64,000 bases of DNA from Amycolatopsis sp. A133 (GTDB taxonomy: Bacteria > Actinomycetota > Actinomycetes > Mycobacteriales > Pseudonocardiaceae): contig NZ_JAVHJU010000066.1 of NCBI RefSeq assembly GCF_031082405.1, positions 1 through 64,000 on the forward strand, written 5' to 3'. Position 1 is the stretch's first letter; each line of letters begins with the position of its first letter. A program made the position numbers and the translations under genes. This document shows, piece after piece, positions 9,101-19,300 of this stretch. The notes beneath the pieces are model-generated. The model was given only the letters and a program-made list of their open reading frames with translations, did not search any database and was not told the origin of the DNA.

Positions 9101-9406
9101 ATGATCGCACGTACCTGGCGCGGCTGGGCGCCCGCCGCGACGGCCGACGACTACCAACGGCACTACAAAACCGACGTGGCGCAGCACCTGCGTGACGTGC
9201 CCGGCTTCCAGGGCGCCCGGTTGCTGCGCCGCCCGGCCGGCGACGAGGTCGAGTTCACCTCGATCACCTTCTTCACCGACCTCGACGCCGTACGCGGCTT
9301 CGCGGGCGAGAGCTACGAAGAGGCCGTTCTCGAGGAGGACGCGCGGCGGGCACTGAGCCACTGGGACGGTCACGTCAGCCACGCCGAGGTGGCGGTCTCG
9401 TTCTGA
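9101..9406 (+). CDS. ABM/dimeric alpha-beta barrel family protein
   Basis: The start at 9101 follows a GAGG-type site. The 101-residue product looks like a single dimeric alpha-beta barrel: MIARTWRGW, the helix DDYQRHYKTDVAQHLRDVPGF, strand GARLLRR and EVEFTSITFF. This is the fold of antibiotic-biosynthesis monooxygenase (ABM) and EthD-like proteins. Such stand-alone proteins are often of unknown substrate, and no cofactor motif is visible. It is convergent with fadB across a strong hairpin. Confidence 0.7.
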   Translation: MIARTWRGWAPAATADDYQRHYKTDVAQHLRDVPGFQGARLLRRPAGDEVEFTSITFFTDLDAVRGFAGESYEEAVLEEDARRALSHWDGHVSHAEVAVSF

Positions 9407-9413
9407 ACGCCGT

Positions 9414-9446
9414 GAAGGCCGCCACCGGAGTCCGGTGGCGGCCTTC
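9414..9446. terminator. Bidirectional hairpin terminator
   Basis: Two 16-base arms, 9414-9429 and 9431-9446, are exact reverse complements with almost no spacer. The hairpin sits between the convergent ABM and fadB genes and suits termination from both sides. There is no long T-run, as is common in high-GC actinobacteria. Confidence 0.75.
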
Positions 9447-9457
9447 GACGTCAGCCG

Positions 9458-11629
9458 TTATTCGTAGATCTCGCCCTTGGCGGCCTTCTCCACCAGCGAA
9501 GCGGGCGGCTCGAAGTGGTCGCCGTACCGGGCGGCCAGCTCACGCGCCCGGTCGACGAAGCCCTGCAGGCCACCCTCGTACTGGTTGATGTACTGGATGA
9601 CGCCACCGGTCCACGCCGGGAAGCCGATGCCGAAGATCGAGCCGATGTTGGCGTCGGCCACCGACGTCAGCACGCCCTCGTCGAAGCACTTGACCGTTTC
9701 CAGGGCCTCGGCGAACAGCATCCGCTCCTTGAGGTCCTCGAACGGCACCTGCGCCGAGCCGGACTTGAACGCGTCGCGCAGACCCGGCCACAACCCGGTG
9801 CGCTTGCCGTCCTCGCCGTACTCGTAGAAGCCCGCGCCGGTCGAGCGGCCCTTGCGGTCGAACTCCTCGACCATCCGGTCGATCACGGCCTCCGACGCGT
9901 GCGACTTCCACGTCCCGCCGGCCGCCTCGACGGCTTCCTTCGTCTCCTTGCGGATCTTGCGCGGCAGGGTCAGCGTCAGCTCGTCCATCAGCTGCAGCGG
10001 CGGCGCCGGGTAACCGGCCTGCGCGCCCGCCTGCTCGATCGACGCCGGCTCGACCCCCTCGCCCAGCGCGGCGACGGCCTCGTTGATGAACGTGCCGATC
10101 ACCCGCGAGGTGAAGAAGCCGCGGCTGTCGTTGACGACGATCGGGGTCTTCTTGATCTGCAGCGTGTAGTCGAAGACCTTGGCCAGCGTGGCCGGCGACG
10201 TCTTCTCGCCGCAGATGATCTCGACCAGCGGCATCTTGTCCACCGGCGAGAAGAAGTGGATCCCGATGAAGTCCTCGGTCCGCTGCACGCCCTCGGCGAG
10301 GGTGGTGATCGGCAGGGTCGAGGTGTTGGAACCCAGGACCGCGTCGGCGTTGACGATGCCTTCGATCTCGCCGAACACCTTGTGCTTCAGCTCGACGCTC
10401 TCGAAGACGGCCTCGATGACGAAGTCGACGCCTGCGAAGTCGGCCGGGTCGGCGGTCGGCTTGATCTTCGCCAGCAGCGCGTCCGACTTTTCCTGCGTGG
10501 TCTTGCCGCGCGAGAGGGCCTTCTCCTCGATCTTGACCGCGTAGCCCTTGCCCTTCTCGGCCGCCTCCTGCGAGACGTCCTTGAGGACGACGTCGATGCC
10601 GGCCTTCGCCGACACGTACGCGATCGCGGCGCCCATCATCCCGGCACCGAGCACGCCGACCTTCTTGGCCGTGTACTTCTCGAAGCCGTCCGGCCGCGAG
10701 CCGCCGGAGTTGATGGTCTGCAGGTCGAAGAAGAACGCCTTGGTCATGTTCTTCGCGACCTGGCCGGTGGCGAGGTGGATGAAGTAGCGCGTCTCGATCT
10801 GGATCGCGGTGTCGAAGTCGACCTGCGCACCCTCGATCGCGGCGGCCAGGATCGCCCGCGGCGCCGGCATGTTCGCGCCCTTGATCTGCTTGCGCAGGTT
10901 CGCCGGGAACGCCGGGAGGTTGGCCGCGAAGCTCGGGTTCGACGGGGTGCCGCCGGGGATCTTGTAGCCCTTGACGTCCCACGGCTGGACGCCGCCCTCG
11001 GGGTTCGCCTTGATCCACGCCTTCGCGGCGGGGACGAGCTCCTCGACCGTGCCGACGAGCTCGTGCACCAGGCCGAGCTCGAGCGCCTTGGCCGGACGGT
11101 GCCGCTGGCCCTGCAGCAGGACGTTCAGCAGCGCGCTCTGGATGCCGAGCAGGCGCACGGTGCGAACCACGCCACCGCCGCCGGGCAGCAGGCCCAGCGT
11201 CACCTCGGGCAGGCCGATCTGGCTGCCCTTGACGTCGGCGGCGATGCGGTGGTGCGTCGCCAGCGCGATCTCCAGGCCACCGCCGAGCGCGGCGCCGTTG
11301 ATCGCCGCGACGACCGGCTTGCCGAGCTGCTCGATGCGGCGCATCTGCCCCTTCATCAGGGTGCTGCCCTCGGTCAGCTCGACCGCGTGCTCGGGCTTGG
11401 CCTGGATGAGGTCGTTCAGGTCGCCACCGGCGAAGAACGTCTTCTTGGCGGACGTGAGCACCACGCCGGTGATGCTGTCCTTCTCCGCCTCGAGGCGGTC
11501 GACGGTTACGCCGAGCGACTCGCGGAAGTCGGCGTTCATCGTGTTCGCCGACTGCTTCGGGTCGTCGAGGGTCAGCGTGACGATGCCGTCCTCGTCCTGC
11601 TCCCAGCGGATGGTCTTGCTCTCGGCCAT
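9458..11629 (-). CDS. fadB: Multifunctional enoyl-CoA hydratase / 3-hydroxyacyl-CoA dehydrogenase
   Basis: 723 residues starting at 11629 after a GAGG site, eight bases beyond the thiolase stop. Residues 1-200 are a crotonase domain: oxyanion-hole segment AALGGGLE at 114-121 and active-site loop PEVTLGLLPGGGG from 141. The second half is an NAD-dependent 3-hydroxyacyl-CoA dehydrogenase, with dinucleotide motif VLGAGMMG and the catalytic-His segment GIHFFSPVDKMPLVE. It performs the hydration and oxidation steps of fatty-acid beta-oxidation in the cytoplasm. It forms an operon with the thiolase, giving a complete trifunctional (FadAB) system. An upstream extension of the frame inside the thiolase gene is not coding. 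Confidence 0.93.
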   Translation of the reverse strand: MAESKTIRWEQDEDGIVTLTLDDPKQSANTMNADFRESLGVTVDRLEAEKDSITGVVLTSAKKTFFAGGDLNDLIQAKPEHAVELTEGSTLMKGQMRRIEQLGKPVVAAINGAALGGGLEIALATHHRIAADVKGSQIGLPEVTLGLLPGGGGVVRTVRLLGIQSALLNVLLQGQRHRPAKALELGLVHELVGTVEELVPAAKAWIKANPEGGVQPWDVKGYKIPGGTPSNPSFAANLPAFPANLRKQIKGANMPAPRAILAAAIEGAQVDFDTAIQIETRYFIHLATGQVAKNMTKAFFFDLQTINSGGSRPDGFEKYTAKKVGVLGAGMMGAAIAYVSAKAGIDVVLKDVSQEAAEKGKGYAVKIEEKALSRGKTTQEKSDALLAKIKPTADPADFAGVDFVIEAVFESVELKHKVFGEIEGIVNADAVLGSNTSTLPITTLAEGVQRTEDFIGIHFFSPVDKMPLVEIICGEKTSPATLAKVFDYTLQIKKTPIVVNDSRGFFTSRVIGTFINEAVAALGEGVEPASIEQAGAQAGYPAPPLQLMDELTLTLPRKIRKETKEAVEAAGGTWKSHASEAVIDRMVEEFDRKGRSTGAGFYEYGEDGKRTGLWPGLRDAFKSGSAQVPFEDLKERMLFAEALETVKCFDEGVLTSVADANIGSIFGIGFPAWTGGVIQYINQYEGGLQGFVDRARELAARYGDHFEPPASLVEKAAKGEIYE

Positions 11630-11637
11630 TGTGGTCC

Positions 11638-12849
<1,212 letters not shown>

Positions 12850-12925
12850 TGAACTACTCCTCGCGAGCGATTCGGACGTCGTCGTGCCTAGCCGTGTCGC
12901 AGCCGACTATACCGGCCAGTAGAGC

Positions 12926-12937
12926 TAATGGCCATTA
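12926..12937. promoter_or_regulatory. TAATGGCCATTA palindrome between fadA and the tandem-TetR gene
   Basis: A perfect 12-base palindrome in the 159-base divergent gap, just upstream of the likely fadA -10 (TATAGT on the minus strand). A second weaker symmetric element (TATCC/GGATA) follows at 12941-12952. The position fits an operator for the adjacent regulator, controlling both directions. No experimental or comparative support is available here. Confidence 0.4.
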
Positions 12938-13008
12938 ACATATCCCCGGATAACCCCATGGTGTCAATGGGTTGCAGGTGTGCCGTTAGCCGCTATCGTT
13001 CACTCACC

Positions 13009-14187
13009 ATGACCGACTCTGTGCGTAGTGCGCGCCCGCGCGACCGCAAGGCCCAGCTGGCCGCGGTCGCGGCGGAGCTGTTCCGCGCGCGCGGCTTCCC
13101 CGGGGTCGGCATCAAGGACATCGCGGACGCGGCCGGCGTCACCGGACCGGCGTTGTACCGCCACTTCGCGGACAAGCAGGCGATCCTGGCGTACGTCGTC
13201 CTGAGCGGTTTCGAGGACCTGGAGGCGGCGACGGCGGAGGCGCTGTCGGACGCCGTTCCGCCCGCCGGCCGGCTGGAAGCCCTGCTCACGCGGCTGGCGA
13301 CGCAGGCCGTCGAACGGCGGGAGATCGCGGCGCTGTGGCGCTGGGAGGGGCGGCACCTGCCCAAGGAGGACCAGCGGGAGATCGCCCGCCGCTCGGCGCT
13401 GGCGCTGGCGGCGTGGGCCAAGGCCCTGCTCGCCCGCCGGCCGGACCTGCCGGGCGACGACGCGGAGCTGCTCTGCTGGGCGGCCTTGTCGGTGTTCGGC
13501 AGCGTGTCGGTCCACCACACGTCGGTGGCGCGCCGCCGCTTCGCCCAGCTGCTCGTCGAGCTGGCCCTCGGTGTGCTCGACGCCACACTCCCGGAGCCGT
13601 CCGAGCACCCGGAGCCGCCGTCCTTGCGGCTGGGCACCCCGTCCCGCCGCGAGCAGGTCCTGGCGGAGGCGACGGCGCTGTTCGCCCAGCGCGGCTTCCA
13701 CGACGTGAGCATGGAGGACATCGGCGCGGCGGCGGGCATCGCGGGCCCGAGCGTGTACCGCCACTTCCCGAGCAAGGCGGCCCTGATGGTGGCGATCGGC
13801 CACCGCGCAGCGGACCGCCTGGCCCTGGCGGCCGAGCAAGCCCTCCAGACGTCCGACGAACGCTCGGCCCTGCGCCGCCTGGCGGCGTCGTACGTGCACA
13901 CGATCCTGCACACGCCGGAACTGCTGGTGTCGTTCTCGGCGGACCGCGTCACGATGCCGGACCGCGACAAGGCGGATCTGCTGCGCGTGCAACGGGATTA
14001 CGTGGCCCAGTGGGTGACGCTGCTGTCGACGGTGCGCCCGGAGCTACCGCCGCGGGAAGCGAAAATAACCGTCCACGCGGCGCTGACCATCGCCAACGAC
14101 CTGGCCCGCACGCGCCGGCTGGCCTCCCGCCCGCACTTCGAAGCCGAGCTGACCACCCTGCTGCACACCGCCCTCGGCGTCGCCTGA
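13009..14187 (+). CDS. Tandem (double) TetR-family transcriptional regulator
   Basis: 392 residues from the ATG at 13009. Two complete TetR units are joined in one chain. The first HTH (residues ~12-60) ends GVTGPALYRHFADKQAI. The second (~205-260) ends GIAGPSVYRHFPSKAAL. Each is followed by its own helical ligand/dimer domain. Ordinary TetR proteins are ~200 residues and dimerise; a fused pair would act as a built-in dimer with two possibly different ligand pockets. It is divergent from fadA, so control of beta-oxidation in response to acyl-CoA is the likely job (inference). The frame is open upstream to 12928 but that stretch is the operator region. Confidence 0.88.
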   Translation: MTDSVRSARPRDRKAQLAAVAAELFRARGFPGVGIKDIADAAGVTGPALYRHFADKQAILAYVVLSGFEDLEAATAEALSDAVPPAGRLEALLTRLATQAVERREIAALWRWEGRHLPKEDQREIARRSALALAAWAKALLARRPDLPGDDAELLCWAALSVFGSVSVHHTSVARRRFAQLLVELALGVLDATLPEPSEHPEPPSLRLGTPSRREQVLAEATALFAQRGFHDVSMEDIGAAAGIAGPSVYRHFPSKAALMVAIGHRAADRLALAAEQALQTSDERSALRRLAASYVHTILHTPELLVSFSADRVTMPDRDKADLLRVQRDYVAQWVTLLSTVRPELPPREAKITVHAALTIANDLARTRRLASRPHFEAELTTLLHTALGVA

Positions 14188-14297
14188 ACCGGATCGGCAG
14201 CCAGATCACCACCTTCCGCCCTTCCTGCCGGGCCTGCCGGTCAGGCATCATGGACGTGGCGACTCGGCCGGCTTCCGTTCGTGAGTGGGGATGGGAC

Positions 14298-14480
14298 ATG
14301 AACACGGTTCTCGAACACCCGAACCCGGGCGCACCACTGGTCGACCTCAGTGCCGTGCCCCTCAGTGCACTGCGCACCATGGACACCCCGGAGCTGCAAC
14401 GCGCCCTGCACCAAGTGGTCGAACAGTCGGCGGTGCCACAGTTCTGCGATCAGAAGCGCGACAACAGCTGGCACCACTAG
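14298..14480 (+). CDS. FxSxx-COOH-like RiPP precursor peptide (FxsA-like)
   Basis: A 60-residue peptide. The N-terminal part (PLVDLSAVPLSALRTMDTPE) matches from memory the leader pattern of the FxSxx-COOH precursor family (TIGR04268): LVD(L/V)S, a short helix, then a Leu/Arg/Ala helix (LQRALHQVV). The C-terminal core-like part is QFCDQKRDNSWHH. It does not end in a strict F-x-S-x-x; the ending is N-S-W-H-H. It is followed 31 bases later by a HExxH peptide-modification gene, which supports its identity as substrate. A GGGGATGGG stretch before the ATG can serve as the ribosome site. Confidence 0.65.
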   Translation: MNTVLEHPNPGAPLVDLSAVPLSALRTMDTPELQRALHQVVEQSAVPQFCDQKRDNSWHH

Positions 14481-14511
14481 CCGTGGTGCCATGCCAGCGG
14501 GCCAGGAGCAC

Positions 14512-16341
14512 GTGACACCGGGCGAACTGCCGGTGCACCGGATCGGGACGGCGGATTTCGACGCGATCGCCACCGGAACCGGCGATATCGGTGCTCTGCG
14601 GCTGCTGCGCGAAGCCGAACGCAGCCGGCGGTTGCTCCTGCTGCGCGCGATCACGGACCTCGTGGCGAAGGACCCGGCGCTGTGCGGTCCGCTCGCGCCC
14701 CCGGACGAAGCCTGGGACCTGCTGGCCCGGGCGCAGAACTCGGACCCGGGATCCGTCGACCTCCTGCTCGGGCACCCGTACACCGGCACGTGGGCCGGGT
14801 ACACGATCCGGTTGCTGCGCAGGCAGATCACCGGCGTCTGCCCGCTGTGGGTGCACACCGGCCACCTGCACGCGCTGGCGGCCGCGGCGGCGATCCGCGC
14901 CGGCCTCGACTTCACGGCGACCATCCCCGTCTGGGCGGGCACCGCGATGCTCCCCGGCCTCGGCGTGGCCCGCTTCCAGGCCAACACCGAATGGATGGTG
15001 GCCGAGGTCCGCCGGACCGGAACCGCGCTGGAACTGGACAACGGCCGCGAGATCGTCCGGGTGCCCGCCGATCCGGCGACGGACGGGCCGGGCTGGTGGG
15101 GTCTGCGCGAGGTGACGGCGATCGCGGGCGACCGCGTGCTGTCCCTGCGCCTCGACGACCTCGACCCGTACCGCGGTTCCTTCGAACCCGTGCTGCCCCA
15201 ACGCCTTCCGGCGGAGGAACTGGCGAACTGGACGCGCTTGCTCGACGACGCCTGGCGGCTGATCGTCCGCTGCCTGCCCGACACGGCGGACGCGTTCCCG
15301 GTCGGGTTCAGCTCGCTCGTGCCGCGGCCGATGCAGCCGTTCCGCACCACGAGCGCGTCGAGCGGGGAGGCGTTCGGCAGCGCCGTCATTTCGCGGCCCG
15401 CCGACGCCGCGTCGCTCGCCGCGTCCCTGGTCCACGAGTTCCAGCACAACCGGCTCAGCGGGTTGATGCACCTGCGGCAACTGCACGGAGACGACCCGGC
15501 CGAGCGGTTTTACACCGCGTGGCGCGACGATCCGCGGCCGATCGGCGGCGTTTTCCAAGGGGTGTACGCCTTTTTCGGGGTGACGGCGTTCTGGCGGGCG
15601 CTGTCGCGGCTCGAAGGCGAACCGTTCCGGCGGATCGCCGAGTTCGAATTCGCCCACTGGCGGCAAGCGGTCCGGCAGGTCCTGGCGGTGCTCCGGGCCG
15701 ATCCCCTGCTGACCATCGACGGACGGCGGTTCCTCCGCCGGATCGCCGAACAGCTCGGGCCGTGGCTGCGTGAACCGGTGCCGACGCCGGGCGCGACCGC
15801 GGCGAGGGCGGCGCTGCTCGACCACTACGCCGGCTGGCGGCTGCGCCACCTGCGGCCCGACCCGCTGGTCGTCCGGACCTTGGCCGACGCCTGGTCGGCC
15901 GGGCGGCCGCGGCCCGCGCTCGGCTTCCTGCCCGACGCCGACCCGACCCCGGTCCCCGACGGCCGGTGGCACCACGCCCGTCTCGATCTGACCCGGCTGT
16001 TCCTCACCGACCCGGCCGGCTTCCGCCGGCACGGCCACGACGTGCCGGGAGCGACCACGGCCGACTTCGCCTACGTTTCCGGCCACTTCGCCCAGGCGGC
16101 CGAGGGGTACCGGGCGGAGCTGGCCGCCGACCCGGACAGCCCGACGGCCTGGACGGGACTCGGGCTCGCCCTTTCCCGCTCCGGCACCGACCCGGCCGGG
16201 TCCGTGCTGCTGCACCAGCCGGAGCTCGTCCGCGCGGTGCACCGCCGGCTGCTCGCCGCCGGCACCGCTCCCGGAACACCGGACGCACTCGCGGGCTGGC
16301 TCGGCTGGCTGCGGACCGGCACCCGGCCGGCCCGCAGCTGA
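14512..16341 (+). CDS. HExxH-motif putative peptide-modification protein
   Basis: About 609 residues from a GTG with AGGAG just ahead; an in-frame ATG at 14491 is the alternative. The metal-binding motif HEFQH lies at residues 308-312 in a helix (SLVHEFQHNRLSGLMHL), the signature of the mod_HExxH domain (TIGR04267) seen fused to, or beside, FxsB radical SAM proteins. No Cx3Cx2C radical SAM motif is present here or elsewhere in the window. The protein is therefore a stand-alone HExxH enzyme. The C-terminal 60 residues (HFAQAAEGYRAELAADPDSPTAWTGLG) look like a TPR unit. It is likely to modify the preceding 60-residue peptide. It converges with the vWA/NB-ARC gene, six bases apart. Confidence 0.7.
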   Translation: MTPGELPVHRIGTADFDAIATGTGDIGALRLLREAERSRRLLLLRAITDLVAKDPALCGPLAPPDEAWDLLARAQNSDPGSVDLLLGHPYTGTWAGYTIRLLRRQITGVCPLWVHTGHLHALAAAAAIRAGLDFTATIPVWAGTAMLPGLGVARFQANTEWMVAEVRRTGTALELDNGREIVRVPADPATDGPGWWGLREVTAIAGDRVLSLRLDDLDPYRGSFEPVLPQRLPAEELANWTRLLDDAWRLIVRCLPDTADAFPVGFSSLVPRPMQPFRTTSASSGEAFGSAVISRPADAASLAASLVHEFQHNRLSGLMHLRQLHGDDPAERFYTAWRDDPRPIGGVFQGVYAFFGVTAFWRALSRLEGEPFRRIAEFEFAHWRQAVRQVLAVLRADPLLTIDGRRFLRRIAEQLGPWLREPVPTPGATAARAALLDHYAGWRLRHLRPDPLVVRTLADAWSAGRPRPALGFLPDADPTPVPDGRWHHARLDLTRLFLTDPAGFRRHGHDVPGATTADFAYVSGHFAQAAEGYRAELAADPDSPTAWTGLGLALSRSGTDPAGSVLLHQPELVRAVHRRLLAAGTAPGTPDALAGWLGWLRTGTRPARS

Positions 16342-16347
16342 CCGGCG

Positions 16348-19300
16348 TTACAGCGGCAGCGGGTCGATGTCGCAGTCCGCGCGAACACCCTTCGACGCCG
16401 CGATGGTGCCGGGGTGCGACTCGCGCAGCACCATCCGGTAGCGCGACAGGACGTCGGCGTAGAGCGTCTCCGCTTCCTGGCTCTGCCCGGACGTGCGCAG
16501 GTCGAGCGCCCGGTTCAGCCCGGCGGCGAGCGTCGTCGGGTGGTCCTTCCCGAGCGCCCGCTCGGCTCGCGCCAGCATGTCCGTTTCCAGTTGCAGCGCG
16601 GCCGCGGTCTCGCCGAGCGCGGAGAGATCGCTCGCCAGGTTGATCCCGCACAGCACCGCACTCGGGTGGTCCGGCCCGAGCGCCTCGCGCAGCTGCGCCA
16701 GCGAACGCTCGTCCAGTGCCCGTGCCGCGGCGGCGTTGCCGAAGAGGCGCAGCGTCACGGCCAGGTCGACGGCCGCGGCCATCGTGTGCGGGTGGTGCTC
16801 GCCCAGGTTGCGCCGGTACCGCTCGAAGATCTGCTCGCCCAGCTCGCGCGCGGACCGCAGTTCCTGCGCGTGGCGGAGGTCGATCGAGTACCCGAGCGCG
16901 CAGGCCATCACGTTGAAGTTGTCTTCGCCGTAGCGCACGCGGAACCGCTCCAGCACCGCGGCCGCCAGTTCCCTCGCCGCTTCGTGGTCGCCGGCCTTGC
17001 GCCGGGAGACCGCCAAGTAAGCCATCCGGCGCAGGGTCTCCGCGTTGTCCTCACCGAACAGTTCGCGCACGCGTTCGGCGAGTTTTTCGTTCTCTTCACG
17101 CGCCCAGACGTAGTCGCCCGCTTCCCGGCGGTCGATGATGAGACCCATCCGGGAGCTCAGGGTCTCCGCGTGGTCGTAGCCGAGGATTTCGGTCTGGCGC
17201 TGGTAATTCGCTTCGTCCAGCTCGGCGGCTTCGCGGTACTGGCCCGTGAGCCGCAGGTTGGTGCAGTGGATCCGGGCCGCGCGCAGGGTGACCGGGTCGT
17301 CCTCGCCGAAGAGCGCCTTGGCCTTTTGGTAGACGTCTTCGGTCAGGTCGCGCGATGCGACAAAATCGCCGCTGGCGGAAAGGTCGCCGGAGACCGCGAT
17401 CTGGGCGGCGAGCGTCTCCTCGCTGTTGTCACCGGACAGCTGCCGCCGGGTGTCGAGGATCGTCCGGTTGATCTGCGCCGCCTCGGCGTACCGGCCGGTG
17501 ACCCAGTAGTAGTACCCCAGCCGCTCGGCAGCCTGCATGGTCTGCTCGTCGTCGGAGCCGAGCCGCTCGGTCCAGTTCCGGTGCGACGTTTCCGCGAGCC
17601 GGAGCGCCTCGTCGTGGTCGCCCCACTGGTAGAGGTACCGCATCAGGTTGATCACGAGCTGGCGGACCCAGCGGTCGTCGCATTCGACGATCTCGGAGGG
17701 GTAGACGTGCGGCAGGATTTCCTGGTAGCGCGGCCACTGCTTCGACGAAGTGGGGTCGTTGGGGTCGCGTTTCGCGAGCAGCAGGTGGGCGCCGTGCCGC
17801 ATTTCCGCCCGGTGCTGCGGCGTCATCCGGTTGCGGAGGACGATCTGCACCAACCGGTGCAGGACGATCGAATTGGTGCGGTGGTCGATCTTTGCCAAGC
17901 TGTACCGGTTGATGTCCCGGATGGCCCGCGCCAGTTTCATCGGGTCGCGCAGGGCCGTGTCGATTTCGGGCAGGATCGAAATACTGCCGACACCCGAGAA
18001 GAAGGCACGAGAAATGGGCTCCGGAGCGAAGAAAGCGCAAATTTGAAGGAGCTGGTGCGCCACCGGATTGCGCGTCCGCAATTCGTCGAATGCAACGTTC
18101 CAAGCCGCGGCGACCGACACCTCGTAATCCGCCGGACTCGAGGTGTCGAGGATTTCCGCGACCTTTTCGTCGAACAACCGCAGGTATTCCTGCACCGGCA
18201 TGCCGGTTTCGGCGCGCCAGGCGGCGGCCTGCTCGATCGCCAGCGGAAGGTCGCCCAGCCGGTCCGCCAGCTGCTCGGCCTCGGCTATGTCGATCTCCGG
18301 ACCCCGGCGGCGCAGCAGTTCGACGCTCTCCGCGCGTTCGAACACGGCGACTTCCAGCGGCCGGGCGACGCTGGCCCATTCCGCGTTGCGGGAGGTGATC
18401 AGGATTTCGCCGGGGCCGTTGGTCGGGAAGAACTGGCGGACCATCGCGACGTCTTCGGCCGAGTCGAAAACCAGCAGCCAGCGCCGGTACGGCCGGCCGG
18501 TCCGCAGCGCCTCGCGCACGGCCGGGATGGCGGTGTTCGCCTCGCCGGAGCCCGGGAGGTTCAACGCCTGGGCGAGTTCGGTCAGCGCCACCCGGATCTG
18601 GGCCGCGTGGGTGGCGGGGATCCACCACACGACGTCGTATTCCCGGAGGTGGCTGTAGATGTACTCGACGGCCATCTGCGTCTTGCCGATGCCGCCCATG
18701 CCGTGCAGGGCCGACGGCAGGACCGCCGTGGTGCCGGACAGGACCCGCTCGCCCAGTTCCCGGAGCAGTTCCCGGCGGCCGGTGAAGTTGGGGTTCCGCG
18801 GCGGCACACTGCCCCAGACGGGCGGGACGTCCTCGACCGGGCTGTCCCCGTGCTCCGGCGTGAAGATGGGACGGCGGCCCAGCAGGGCGCCGGCGTCTTC
18901 GGCAGGCAACGGCTCGCGCAACTCCGGGGTCCGGCGGACCTGGTCGTCCACCGCCTCGCCGGCGGTGGCGACTGTAGACGAGGAAGTCTCGGACGGAACG
19001 GAAGCGTTGGCCATAGCGTGGATCACCGGTTCACCATAGTCGTAGGGCGAGTTCTTCTTCTGAGGAATGGCATGTCCGGCCTTCGGGACAGTCGAGGTCC
19101 CAGCGGAATCGGCCGAAACATCAAGTTCGCCGTCGAATCCCTCTTTTGAGCGAATAATACGGCTGGCTCGTGAGGCATAAGGGCCACTGAGCGCCTGCAT
19201 GACAACCCTTTCAAGTGAAATGTCATGCGGCGAGTCCTCCCCCGAAAGGGGATCCCGCGTGGCGTCCGGTGCGTCGATCGCATCCCGCAAGCGGGTGATG

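Noticed and set aside
4560..9104. A 1514-residue + strand frame
   Set aside because: It runs through the MMPL gene out of phase and antisense to the GH92 gene, with no domain and shadow-type composition.
14298..16341. Lanthipeptide or lasso peptide pathway for the small peptide
   Set aside because: No LanM/LanB, lasso cyclase or RRE-protease genes nearby, and the leader fits the FxSxx family better.
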